Below the pieces are notes generated by a model that had not been told where the DNA came from, made no database searches, and worked only from the letters and a program-made list of their open reading frames with translations. DNA of 64,000 nt from Rutpela maculata (lineage: Eukaryota; Arthropoda; Insecta; Coleoptera; Cerambycidae). The stretch is from assembly GCA_936432065.2 (NCBI GenBank), contig OW386285.2, positions 170,791,984 through 170,855,983 of the forward strand, read 5' to 3'. Shown here in pieces: positions 22,928 to 34,328 of this stretch (positions are counted from its first letter, which is position 1; each line of letters starts with the position of its first letter). The translations under genes and the position numbers were made by a program.

Positions 22928-23010
22928 ATGGCAGGTGGTGGTGTAGTTGTTACGTTTTTGACTCGGAACCTAAAAGGTCCCGGGATCGAAACCCACGTAG
23001 GTTTTAGATG
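22928..23010 (+). mobile_element. tRNA-like SINE head
   Basis: An A-box-like TGGTGTAGTTG at 22939-22949 and a B-box-like GGATCGAAACC at 22983-22993, 33 bp apart, with ACTCGGAACC between them, copy the internal promoter layout of tRNA genes. The acceptor stem does not pair and no CCA-proximal stem is present, so this reads as the head of a tRNA-derived SINE or a decayed tRNA pseudogene. The downstream limit of the body is unclear. Confidence 0.45.
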
Positions 23011-23344
23011 TAGTTTTTTTTCGATGAGTTTTATACTGAGTATTTCATCAACTAAGTTCTTATGATAAAATTAAATGTCTAATTTACAAGAAACTGCGAA
23101 GGGTATCCTATAGATTGTGTAACAATTATATAAACAGTTCAGTAAATCGGCGAAGAGTATAATGCTTCCTCTAGTTGTTTTTGTAACTTTGTAACTACTA
23201 TAACACAGACAAACAATAAATAAGTAGAGTAAACATTCAAAATTAAAATGATCTAATCAAATAAATTATTTGATAATGCTTTCCTTGATTAATTTTATTT
23301 TTAGTCACTATAACAATAGCTGATGGGTTCATACCACACTTTAT

Positions 23345-23610
23345 TTGTCTACGAATTGTCCATTCAGACCACTGAGGGTCAATTCTCGAATCTCTATTAG
23401 CAAAAGTCGCATACGACTCTGGCGAAATGTCTGCCAAAATTTGCACGACTCTAAAAATATGCATTATCGAATGTTACAGTCTATAATTTTCAGTAGAATG
23501 TTCAACGAGCCGGTAAAAATTACCGAAATTTTCCCAAAATCGAATGCGACTTTTGCTAATAGAGATTCGAGAATTGACCCTCTTGGTTCAGACGGTAACA
23601 AGAATAATAC
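23345..23610. repeat. Foldback repeat with ~60 bp arms
   Basis: The left arm at about 23372-23417 (GAGGGTCAATTCTCGAATCT, TATTAGCAAAAGTCGCAT) is repeated in inverted form at about 23543-23605 (GCGACTTTTGCTAATAGAG, TTCGAGAATTGACCCTC). The centre is ~125 bp. No target duplication found. The frames over it are by-products of the inverted arms. Confidence 0.8.
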
Positions 23611-23986
23611 GCAATAATACACATTGCGCATACGGCGGTCTTAGCAATTAAAAATGACATTCCTACGTATTCACGCCAGTAATTTCAATTTCCTCCAGGG
23701 GTTCTATTCTCCAGCTTAGGAGAAGTGAATCGGGGTATTTTTTCTCTTTTTATTTCATTATGTTTCCTATTTCTTTCTCTTTCCTTTCTCACGAAATGAT
23801 CATTGGTCTTGACAGACGTCTTGTGACCCATATATAATTCTAGGTAGCCTTTTTTCTGCCTGACATCACACGCCATTTATCGAGGTTGTCTGTTAAGGTA
23901 TTCGGCTTCACCAAAGTTCTTTTCCATCAGCTTCTTGGTAACATCAATTTTGACGGGATCATATTCACATGCTATATAGCATCCTC

Positions 23987-24236
23987 GATAGGTGCGATCA
24001 CATTTAAATGTACAGATTTGTTTTAAAAATTGATGGCTTCGATGCATCGACTGAAACTGCGGCCTGAACTTCTAGCTGCGTAGCATCTTCGGCATGTTCG
24101 TACCCTTAGGGTACGGACACGCTAAAGATGCTACGCACTAGAGATGTAGGTCGCTATCGCGGTTGCTACATCGATGCCTTCAATTTGTAAAACAAACCTG
24201 TACATTTAAATGTCACCGCATATACCGAGGAAGCTG
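23987..24236. repeat. 250 bp imperfect palindrome
   Basis: The halves pair around CGTACCCTTAGGGTACG at 24106-24122. Outer arms share ACATTTAAATGTACAG, TTTGTTTTA, ATCGATG and GTAGCATCTT in complement. A foldback MITE by appearance; no open reading frame and no clear duplication. Confidence 0.75.
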
Positions 24237-25469
24237 GCAGGGTGAGCTGCTGCTAGCTAGCTAGATTTACAACTCCAAATTATCTTTTGTGCTGCACTAA
24301 ATATTTTCAACTTACAAAAAATATATAAATAATTTCCCTTCCCTTGATACTTATTTCTTTCTTTACTCTTAGCGATACATTTTCATTATTAATAGTACAG
24401 CTCTGAAGTTTTACTAAAATACGTCCTGGGTTCGGGAGAATACGACACTGAAGGGTCATTTTGGAGAGTGTATTTAATAGACGCTCCGTTCTCGATTAAA
24501 TCTTGGTGCGATGAGCTACCTAAGGAATTCGTAATAAACGCCTCTAGAAAACGTCAATATATCGTCATGAATATAATATAATTCATCCGAGTTGAAAAAT
24601 TGGGATGGTGTAACAGTACATGTTTCGAATATCAAATAATTTCGTTTCATTAAAAAGCTGCATTGTCGCATACTTTTATCAAATATTGTTTTAATGCTCA
24701 ATGTTCTATATTCTAAGCCCCCGCGTGCGACAGGGTGTTGTTGACCGGTCTGTGTGATTGCGTTTATCCAAATGAATACGCAGGACTTCCAAGTGGATAC
24801 ACAGTAAAATGAAAATGGATACACAACTTTGGACCTTTGGCCCTTCAAAGTTGATACCTGGCAAGCAGAAATTTTTTAATTTAAAATAAAAATTCTGTTT
24901 TACAAATAGACTAAAACAAACTGTACTACTAGTATTTAAGTCAACAATATAAGAAATTGGAATAGTTAACTCATAACCAACACACAGTAAAAACTCGATA
25001 AATCAAAGTTGATTACTGACGAAGTCTGTAGTATGATAAATATTAAAAGTTGGTTCTCTAAAACGGCTTTATTACGTAAAAACTCTGCGACTGCTAGTCT
25101 CTAGGGTCGGAATTCGCTGTTCCAATCCCATTGAGTGAAATTAGGAGTCAATTATTAATTGTATTTTTATTCAGTGAGATTCTTCCTGGAGTTTTTATTT
25201 TCTTAAAATATAAAATAATTCTCCAGGTATACATTGAATATCAACGAGACTAAGGGTATAAACATAGTGAGACATCGCCAAGTCTCAACTGAGGCTTCAA
25301 CTCAAGATGCGACTAAACATTTGCATTACAACCCACATAGTGATTCACAGGTAGAGGCATATCTGCCAGCCGCTATTGGACGTGATTAGTAGTTTTGCTA
25401 AAAATATCGTCTGATAGTAATTGTATTTGTATGCTAGTGCCATGGTAAAATTGGCGGATCAATAATAAT
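24237..25469. other. No gene seen
   Basis: A 110-residue minus-strand frame at 24516-24848 matches nothing I recognise. The rest is AT-rich without repeats I could define. Confidence 0.5.
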
Positions 25470-26215
25470 ACTGAAAGGGAATTCAGTATGCATCCAATAA
25501 AAGTAGCATTATTATTAGAAACGCGAGCACATCTGAAGATCCGCAGTACTCAGGCCATTGTACGTTCATGATATTTAGGATTCCCTGGAAAAGACCAGTG
25601 CTCTCCATGAGGAAGAACAGTATTTTCCAGAGTAGATCCTGCAGTTCCTCCCGGTGTAGAAACTGACTTCCGAAATACCTACTTCTTGACGCCAGTATTG
25701 GCTTACAATTCATATAATACGAGTTTCATCCTCCACTCCACATATCCAACAAATAGGATCATTTTTCAACCGCATCGTATGCAAGTGCTTGTTCAGGGCC
25801 TACCATCCGTCTCAATTGTTCTCGATCTAACATCGAGCCAGTCAGGCGAAAGCCCCTTTACATGGAACCTCGACTGCCTCATTATGGGGCCTGAGCCCAA
25901 TAGTTGTTAAACTGTGCCATAGCCCAGTCTTGTAGCTCTGATTGAATCATTTGGCAGACTGAAGGCTGGCCCCGGACCAGGGAAAGAAGTTTTTGCTCTT
26001 TCACCCGCCAAACGTACTACTTCTTCGTTGCCGTCGACGCCGCTGTGGCCGCGCACCCATATAAGTTTAACTGAGTTGTGTTCACACAGCTCAGTCAGAA
26101 TATTTCGACAGTTCAGCACCAGCTTAGGTCACCTTGTTTGATGCAGGAGCCCTCAAAGCTGCCTGACTGTAGCTACATATATAAATGTGCTTATTGACGA
26201 AAGATATTCTCTAAT
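25470..26215 (-). pseudogene. Jockey-type LINE fragment: RNase H and 3' end
   Basis: Reading leftward, the first block carries SQAALRAL, then ILTELCEHNSVKLIWVRGHS and GVDGNEEVVRLAG, the C-terminal half of an RNase H domain; the final acidic residue expected in GNE.AD.LA reads VV, so it is probably inactive. WAQAP, DREQLRRMVG and WICGVEDETR follow in shifted frames, the usual linker and CCHC-like knuckle at the end of such polyproteins. The same stretch (DWSMAQFNNNWAQALEMRQS) appears at 45.7 kb. The reverse transcriptase and endonuclease are missing; stops and frameshifts abound. Confidence 0.75.
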
Positions 26216-26939
26216 TTCTTGAGTCATAGGCCAGCAGTTACACACATCAGTCACAAAATCAGTTACCTACTTTTTCTGGATAAAACAGATTTTCAGTCAG
26301 TGGCCAGCCTGCAGAGATATACAGGGTGGCCACGGGTCGATGTAAGCTATATTTTTTTTTTTATTGTTTTTGAATTTAAAATTTCGTTTTCCGTACACAT
26401 AAATTAGACAAAAGTGAACTACTTTTAGAGATACAAACAATTTTTTATTTTTTTTCAAAATCGCCGCGTTAGATGAATGCGACGTAAGAAAATTACTAAG
26501 TAGGCTATGGAAATTATTAGTAAGGTTATAGACTTGTCTGTAAAGAACAAAATAGTTATTTGAATTAATGATAGGTACGACTATTTCTAGGTTTTTCTCA
26601 AAAGACGAAATTTAATTTTCATTTTCATTTCCGTAGAATTCCTATGGAAATTTTTTAATGGGACCGTGCTATTTTCTTTTATTAATCAGAAATAATGATT
26701 CATAAACTTTAATTTTTCGGCTATTAATCATTTCTTAATTATATCCTTTGTAATAATAAAAGTATTTTTAAAAGGTAAACACAAATTAAGTAATTTTAAT
26801 AAAACGTAACAACCATGAATAAATAAAATAACAAAATTATTTAAACCCTAAATCATAATAAAGCATAATGAGAATTGTTCGAATTGTTCACCGTTTTGAT
26901 TAATGCACAGAGTAGCGCGACTTATTGTTGGACGTCTAA

Positions 26940-27714
26940 AGGTGCGTACACACTTGTAACAGAACCTCGATGCATAACTCCGTTGCGAATAGGGTCAAAG
27001 CTAGACCATGATACACGTTAACATGTGACGGAAAATTTCTCCCTGAACAGAACTCCGTTGCGCCGCGAACATTCCGTTTTCCATGTTGTTCGGAGTCCGG
27101 TCAGTTGTATTTGGAAAAGAGGTAAAAACAGACGTTTATCGAAACCATGGACAATAATAAACTGCAAATTTCGGCTGCGGCTATATTTCTGTGGCTTGGT
27201 TCTAAAAGGGCCAACGTTACTATTGTTTAACTTTTGATTTTGGCTCTTTTAGAACCAAGCCACAGATTTATATTAATTATGCGACAAACACGGGAAAGCC
27301 GAAAAGATGGTGAGAGACACGTTTGTATTCTAGAAATGGAGTATAGTGGTTGTAAGTTGCTGAATTATTTAAAGTTTCAACATATTAGCGACCTGTACAA
27401 AAAAGAATCGAATTTTCTTCCGGCCACTCCATATTTACAACACGACTGTCTATTCTATACGTAGAGAATATGAAAATATTTAAACACCTCATAAAACGAT
27501 ATACGAAGAAGCTCGGACACGTCCAGATTTTGCGTAACCGCATACAGTAACATCCTTTGAAGTGACGCGGGAATACCGACAAGTGATGAGAAAGCTTCGA
27601 ACCTCGGCGCGAACACCCATGTTCGCTCTGACGTTACGCAACGAGGTTACAGGGTCCCGTCCTCACGGTTACACGATGAGATTCGCAACGAAGTTCTGTT
27701 ATAAGTGCGTACCT
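26940..27714. mobile_element. 775 bp PIF/Harbinger-like MITE, TAA duplication
   Basis: Inverted ends AGGTGCGTACACACTTGTAA and its counterpart TTATAAGTGCGTACCT, with GTTCTGT/ACAGAAC just inside. TAA flanks both sides (26937-26939, 27715-27717), the 3 bp duplication usual for PIF/Harbinger. Removing it with one TAA restores the mariner frame (LQNV, then RRPTISR). It contains an internal inverted repeat (CTGTGGCTTGGTTCTAAAAG at 27190 and its complement to 27263). Possible traces of coding text (LEMEYSGCKLLNYLKFQ) hint at deletion from a longer element; no catalytic residues are present. Confidence 0.85.
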
Positions 27715-28437
27715 TAACATTCTGTAGTTGTAGAGGTGTTATTTGCGCAATTTCGTGTCTAACTCTCGCTTCCAAGGTCTTGCCTTGTAGTTGAGGCAGT
27801 CGTGTAGACTCCATTTTTCAAATGTGCCCAAATAAAAAAATCGACTGGAATTACTCAGGAGACCTTGCAGGCCATCTTACTGGACCATTGGTCCCAATCC
27901 AACGATCTGGAAACAATTCATTTAGGTAATCTCTAACGATAATAGCATTGTGTGGTCCAGACCCGTCTTGTTGGTGAACCACGTCAATATTGGTATTGGA
28001 AATTTGAATAAACTGCGGAATTATTATATTTTGGAGAAATTCCAGATATCTTAGTCCAGTTAGATTTTCGTCAAATATTATTGGATCTGTGATATGGTCG
28101 CCCAGTACGCTTAACCAAACATGGAAGCCAAACCGTTCCTGAAACCGCCCCTGTCTCATAATATGAGGATTTTCAATTGCCCAATGTCGAACGTTGTTCT
28201 GATTAAATAACCCAAGGTTTGTAATTCGATTCATCAGAAAACAAAATATTTTTGATAAAATTTTCATTTCTTAGTTGGTGGAATTGTAACCAATTACAAA
28301 ATCAGTGGCGGCTCGTGATATTGTGTGCAGAGGAGGCTTGATATTTAATAGGACTTTTCATCATAGTTGCGCGCATGCGTCGCCGCCATGTTTGTTAGCG
28401 GGAATTACGAAATGTTCGGACAGTTTCTTATGTCAAA

Positions 28438-28604
28438 ATGGCTGGGCCGGTCTCATTTTTTCAGATTAATTTAAACGAAAGTGTGATTGACGGTGCAAAA
28501 TTAGTGCACAAAGTTGTGGAAGAACACACTTGCGCACAATTAAGGCGCTGGCTCAAGTGTCATGGCCGTAAAGTAACTGGAAGCAAGAAGGAACTGGTTG
28601 CAAG
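28438..28604 (+). CDS. SAP-domain first exon of the SAP-SWIM-YqaJ gene
   Basis: Starts at the ATG at 28438 (MAGPVSFFQINLNESVIDGA). Residues ~30-56 form a SAP motif: HTCAQLRRWLKCHGRKVTGS, then KKELVARL-type text. SAP helices bind DNA or chromatin, so this would anchor the accessory protein to DNA. The exon ends ...GTTGCAAG before a GT (28605-28606). Joined to the AG-preceded exon at 32706, the codon AG|G restores KKELVARVKNAIE in frame, which is why I accept a 4.1 kb intron. The intron is swollen by an LTR element and its nested insertions. The exon lies 135 bp inside the left transposon end. Confidence 0.75.
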
Positions 28605-29924
28605 GTTATAGTTCAACTATCAATATATCAATGTTTATTGTTTATACAAGTGTATTAAGAGGAAACAAATGTGTTTAATCTACAATATGTGTCAGGGGAT
28701 GACGGCACAGACACAAATATTTAAACCACAAGTAACATTTGACACCTTTATTTAAGAATGAGCTGCTGCTAGCTCAATCAATGCTACACAGTAACTGACT
28801 TATCTACTAGTAATATATACATCGAGACACATCTATATAGATTACTCATCGTTATGTAAGAGTTCCATCGACGCTGTACAGTGATATACTGGGCGTCATC
28901 CAACAATAAGGCCATTCTATTCTGAAGGAATAGTGAAGATAATCTAAAAAAATAAAATTTGATAATAACTTCTTTTCACAAATAATGCAGCGTGAAACAA
29001 GCCTTGATACTTGAATCGTTGTTGTAAATATCTTAAGCAACAAACCTTGATACCTGATGCTTTCTATTCTATATATTGCATTCATCGTAAGTCTTAATTC
29101 CTGCAGCAGTTAGCAAAATAGCTCCATAGGTCTTGATACCTATGGTGCAATCTTTCTATAGGCCTTTACACTTTAAGTATAGCGAGACTCTTTACTTAAA
29201 GAGTAACATATTTAACTACAGGCCTTTATACCTCACAGCTAGACTCTATAAGCCTTTATACTTAAAGAGTCAAACATATATTTCTATTTACCATGTTTCT
29301 ATTTGAATGGGACATATGTAGTAGAATAAGTATATAGTACATAGAGGAGGTGAGGCCCTTTCGAGGCACTTTGTGAGGGCCCATTAGGAAACTCCCGGTA
29401 TCCCGGTGGGCCAGCACGCGCCTGCTAGAAGATAACTATTCCCTTTTACACCTATTTTTCATACCATATTTTTGACAGTGTCCTGCAGCTTATTTAAGGC
29501 TTGGTTGTCTCAGTTCAACATTAGTCACTAACGCATTAAACTTGGGTATCGCCTTTGATGTTATTTAATTTTTTCAGACACTAGAGAAACTGGAAAACCA
29601 CTTAGTCCTACCTTATTACTAGTACGTCTTTTTTGTCCTTTTTGATTTTGCTTTACGTATCTTACATCTGTTGTCAGAACTTCGCGAGCTCTAAAAATTC
29701 GAAGAACTAGAGGAACTTGAATAACTACTAGTTGATGACGAACGCCTTCTTCGTTTTCCCATTTTAACGTGAGTAACAACCACTTCTGATGTTAGAGGAT
29801 GACGGCACAGACACTAATATTCAAACCACAAGTAACATTTGACATCTTTATTTAATAACGAGCTGCTAGCTCAATCAATGCTACACAGTAACTGACTAAT
29901 CTATTAGTAATATATACTTCGAGA

Positions 29925-32548
29925 CTACTTTTGTAATTGTCTAATGCTAAGTTATTGTGATTTTTTTTTTTAATATTTGAAGCTCATGTTTGCTGACTTG
30001 TACAATAATAATAATCTAATAATAATCTTTATTTCTCAACCACAATATGTTACAAAGAAACTCTGATAACACAAGTAATTGTAGAAAGCGTCAACAGATA
30101 ACAACATGTGTGAACTTATAAAGAAACCGACTTATCGGACAAACACAAAAAGTATATAAAACATACGTATAATTATCTTTTATTTATTTGCTTTTATCAT
30201 GATTAGAGAATATTATTTAGGTATTATGCAAATCACAACTTACACACTTTTTATTCATTATGAAAATACCTACTTTCTGTATATTGTTACCCTAATCTGG
30301 GCACGCTAATATACTAGTTAGGTAAATACTTTAAAACACTCATTATTGGAGAATCAATCAAAACAACTACTCTTCTAGCTAATACTGACGAAGTATTGAA
30401 TTACATGATAGAATTCTTAGCATTTTAAAGAGAAAAAAAATATATATTGAAAATACTTAAATCATTTATTCAAATTTAGTCATTCACACTTTTTTATTTA
30501 ATATGAAATTATCTACTTTATGTATATTGGTGCCTTAATCGGGTCACGCTAATATACTACTTAGGAAAACACTTTAAAACACTCATTATTGGAAAACCAA
30601 TCAAAACAACTACTCTTCTAGCTAATACTGACGAAGTATTGAATTACATGATAGGATTCCTGGTATCTTAAGGCAAAAAAATATATTGAAAATACTTAAA
30701 TTATTTATTGAAATTCAGTCATTCACAACAATTATTGAACCGTACATTCTATTTCAACTCTAGAAAAGTTGTACAAGTTTTTTCGAACTTGTTAGTTCTC
30801 ATCAGTAGAGTATAGAAACATTCATTCATTATTTACAAGCCTATTCTTGATTTATTTTTACAATTAATTATCTTTTATTTATTTGCTTTTATCATGATTA
30901 GAGAATATTATTTAGGTATTATGCAAATCACAACTTACACACTTTTTATTCATTATGAAAATACCTACTTTCTGTATATTGTTGCCCTAGGGCAACAATA
31001 TACAGAAAGTAGGTATTTTCATAATGAATAAAAAGTGTGTAAGTTGTGATTTGCATAATACCTAAATAATATTCTCTAATCATGATAAAAGCAAATAAAT
31101 AAAAGATAATTAATTGTAAAAATAAATCAAGAATAGGCTTGTAAATAATGAATGAATGTTTCTATACTCTACTGATGAGAACTAACAAGTTCGAAAAAAC
31201 TTGTACAACTTTTCTAGAGTTGAAATAGAATGTACGGTTCAATAATTGTTGTGAATGACTGAATTTCAATAAATAATTTAAGTATTTTCAATATATTTTT
31301 TTGCCTTAAGATACCAGGAATCCTATCATGTAATTCAATACTTCGTCAGTATTAGCTAGAAGAGTAGTTGTTTTGATTGGTTTTCCAATAATGAGTGTTT
31401 TAAAGTGTTTTCCTAAGTAGTATATTAGCGTGACCCGATTAAGGCACCAATATACATAAAGTAGATAATTTCATATTAAATAAAAAAGTGTGAATGACTA
31501 AATTTGAATAAATGATTTAAGTATTTTCAATATATATTTTTTTTCTCTTTAAAATGCTAAGAATTCTATCATGTAATTCAATACTTCTTCAGTATTAGCT
31601 AGAAGAGTAGTTGTTTTGATTGATTCTCCAATAATGAGTGTTTTAAAGTATTTACCTAACTAGTATATTAGCGTGCCCAGATTAGGGCAACAATATACAG
31701 AAAGTAGGTATTTTCATAATGAATAAAAAGTGTGTAAGTTGTGATTTGCATAATACCTAAATAATATTCTCTAAACATACGTATTCGTAAACAAATAAAC
31801 TATACATACATATATATACATGTATACATAAACATATTAAGTATAAAACCAATCACATAAAGAATTCCTCAAAAGAATAACAATTTTTTTCAATTAACAG
31901 CTTTTTTAGACTTGTCTTAAAAATGTTAATATTTGCAGTTTGTTTTATTGCGTCAGGTAAAAAATTAAAGAATTTGCAACCATTATACAGAGGACCTTTC
32001 TGATAAAGGTGTGGTATGTTGGTCAGGATTCAGAGTACCTTTGAATCTAGTCGAATAAGCATGGTTTACTCGATTACGATGAAATATGCGCTTATGTTTA
32101 AAAACAAAATGGCAGATTTCATAAATGTATACATTAAAGACTGTTAAAATCTTTAACTTCTTAAAGTAATCTCTGCAGGATTCTCTACTAGCCAACCCTT
32201 CTAATATTCTAACAGCATATTTTTGTAGAATAAAGACTCGCTGGATTTGACTACTATTACAAGTACCTCAAGTTAAAATTCCATATCTAAGAGTTGAGTA
32301 GTACAAAGTAAGCAGAACATTTAGGCTGCAATGATATTTTATTGCTCGAAGAGCGTAACAATTTTTCCTTAGTTTTTCACAAATCAGGTTCATTTGATTA
32401 GACCACGGGTGGTCAAAGGTAATACCTAGTATTAATTGTGGTCAAAGGTAATACCTAGTATCTTGGCCGAGTTACTAAAATTAAAATTACAATTCAGTAT
32501 ATATCATATCATATCATATCATATATATATATCCTATTCTATTCTATT
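29925..32548 (-). pseudogene. CR1-like LINE 3' fragment inserted in the right LTR
   Basis: Leftward from about 32465: ILGITFDH, WSNQMNLICEKLRKNCYALR, IKYHCSLNVLLTLYYSTLRYGILT, QIQRVFILQKYAVRILEG, LASRESCRDYFKKLKILTVF, then VNHAYSTRFKG and FFNFLPDAIKQTAN. This is the C-terminal thumb/tail of a CR1- or related LINE reverse transcriptase. A 25 bp segment (CTAGGTATTACCTTTGACCA) is duplicated near 32420-32460 and breaks the frame. The right limit carries an (ATATC)n and (ATTCT)n run at 32500-32548. The 3' untranslated part is interrupted by the 30171-31774 palindrome and finishes near 29925. Confidence 0.65.
30171..31774. repeat. 1.6 kb near-perfect palindrome
   Basis: Two 786 bp arms (30203-30988 and 30989-31774) are reverse complements with only scattered differences and no spacer; the exact centre is GTTGCCCTAGGGCAAC at 30981-30996. 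A 32 bp extension (30171-30202) sits only on the left. ACATACGTAT flanks it on both sides (30161-30170, 31775-31784), suggesting a target duplication. Each arm contains internal direct repeats (CTCATTATTGGA blocks, and the terminal TTAGAGAATATTATTTAGG block twice). No coding capacity. A 40 bp piece of the arm recurs near 54105-54146. Confidence 0.9.
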
Positions 32549-32705
32549 CATCTATATAGATTACTCATCATTATCCATCAACCCTGTACGATGATATACG
32601 GGCGTCACCCAACATATGTGAATGTTGAAGACTTGACAACATTCTTCGAGTGCATTAATTGATAACGCAGTAATAATATTTTGTTTTTTTTTTACGAAAA
32701 TATAG

Positions 32706-34298
32706 GGTCAAAAATGCAATTGAAAATGAAGTTTCCGTCGATCCTTCTGTGGATAAAGGAAAATGGTTTGACGAAGAAGAGAAGAAGCAGCGCAGCATTC
32801 TCAACAACAATATCCCCAAATTTGCAGACAATTGGAAAATTTTCCCCTCAACGACAATACCATCCAATTTCAATGATTCATCAATATACGACTACATCAT
32901 TTCAACTTGCATTGTCTCTGATGTTAACAGCAGTGATGACAGCGATGTTTGCCTGGAACCAAGTAAAGAAGATTACAGCACTTCAAAACCTTTGAAAAGA
33001 GGAAGAGTTTATGTTGATAGTGATCACGTATACGAAGTGTTGATGGTTCGTCACCTGAACAGTATTATTGTGTTAAATGTAAAGTCCAAGCTTCGTTTAA
33101 AGCTGGTAACTTTTATAATGTTAAATTGATGATTAATCCCATTAATGGAAAGGTTATTGTTGGTGAATGCAATTGTAAAGCTTCTGGATTAGGCCGTTGT
33201 TCCCACGTCGTAGCTTTATTGTACACTTTATTGGACTTTCAAAAAGAACACGATAAAGAAAATGCTTGCACAACTCAGTTGTGTGTTTGGAATTGGGGTC
33301 GTAAAAGAAAGCAACCACACATTGCTGATGAGAAGCAGTACTCAAATAAGCGTAGTTGCAGAGAGAAAAAACTTTATGACCCTGCTGATACTTTGAAATG
33401 TCAAATGAATATGCAAAGAGTGAGTGAATTACTAGCAGATTTACAAAAAAGTAGCACTTTGTCTAATAAAGAACCTTGCATGTGGGAATTACTGCTTGTT
33501 CCTAGGTACGAAGAGTACGAACTAAGCTTAAGTAGGAAAAGCATTTTGCGAACTCTTGTATTTAGATTGACAATGAATCTTACCAAGGAACTAGTAGGGC
33601 CTTTTGACGTTACGTGTGGCATTCAAAGTGACAGTCAGGAATGGTGGCAACTACGAAGACTATTGGTAACTACCAATATTAAATATTTTTCATCCGACAA
33701 AAGCAAGGAACAAATTTTTGCTGTAGTAGAATCACAATTGTGGCGTGATAACAGAATTAGTACGGAAGCTATAAAGTATGGGAAAACTAATGAAAAAAAT
33801 GCAAAAGAACATTACAAGGCCTTTGGCATTTTCGACGTTTCAGATACTGGTTTATGGGTAAATTCTAAATTCCCAGGATTGGGGGCATCGCCAGATGCAC
33901 TTGTGACAGATTTGAAGAATAATTCTCAAGGATTGCTGGAAATTAAATGCCCCAAAATTCTCGAGAATTTCTTGCCTACAGATTTGCACAAATTGACACC
34001 TTCCCAGAAAAGTTCATTTTGTTGTACCCTTATTGAAAGATACAAAATGACTTTGAAAAGAACACATAAGTACTATTACCAAGTACAAATGCAAATGGCG
34101 ATTACTGAAAGATTGTGGTGCGACTTTGTTATTTGGACTCCCCAAGGTTTTCATTTAGAAAGAATATTTTACAACAAAGATTTTATAATGCCAGTGTTAA
34201 ATCGCGCCATTGCTTTTCATCAAAACATTTTGTGTCCCGAGTATTTCGAAATGCGTATTCCACGAAAATTACCACCTTTCGACTTATCTAAGCAATAA
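32706..34298 (+). CDS. SWIM zinc finger + YqaJ-type nuclease, main exon
   Basis: Second exon of the transposon's plus-strand gene, opening after an acceptor TTTTACGAAAATATAG. A spacer (FADNWKIFPSTTIP) leads to a frameshift near 33040; reading resumes with GSSPEQYYCVKCKVQASF. A SWIM-type CxC...CxH finger follows (GECNCKASGLGRCSHVVALL at ~33160-33220). The C-terminal half is a YqaJ/lambda-exonuclease-like PD-(D/E)xK domain: GKTNEKNAKEHY, LGASPDAL, LLEIKCPK (ExK) and YYYQVQMQM carry the expected E, D, E-K and Q. Stop at 34298 with AATAAA overlapping it. Predicted DNA end-processing nuclease acting with the transposase in the nucleus. Apart from the one frameshift it is well preserved over 390 residues. 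Confidence 0.85.
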
Positions 34299-34328
34299 AA
34301 AAAGCAAACGTCTACATCTTTATTATTA

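Larger units (their letters stand above)
28690..32614 (-). mobile_element. LTR retroelement remnant, TATG duplication, with nested insert
   Basis: The left LTR is 28690-28905 (TGTCAGGGGATGACGGC ... GGCGTCATCCAACA). The right LTR starts at 29790 (TGTTAGAGGATGACGGC), is broken at about 29925, and resumes at 32549 to finish at 32614 (GGCGTCACCCAACA). TATG flanks both sides (28686-28689, 32615-32618). The 884 bp interior has no polymerase; on the minus strand it starts with a Ser/Arg-rich frame (MGKRRRRSSSTSSYSSSS near 29764) directly after TCAGAAGTGG, a possible primer-binding site. An internally deleted or TRIM-like element. It sits in the first intron of the SAP-YqaJ gene. Strand assigned weakly. 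Confidence 0.8.
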
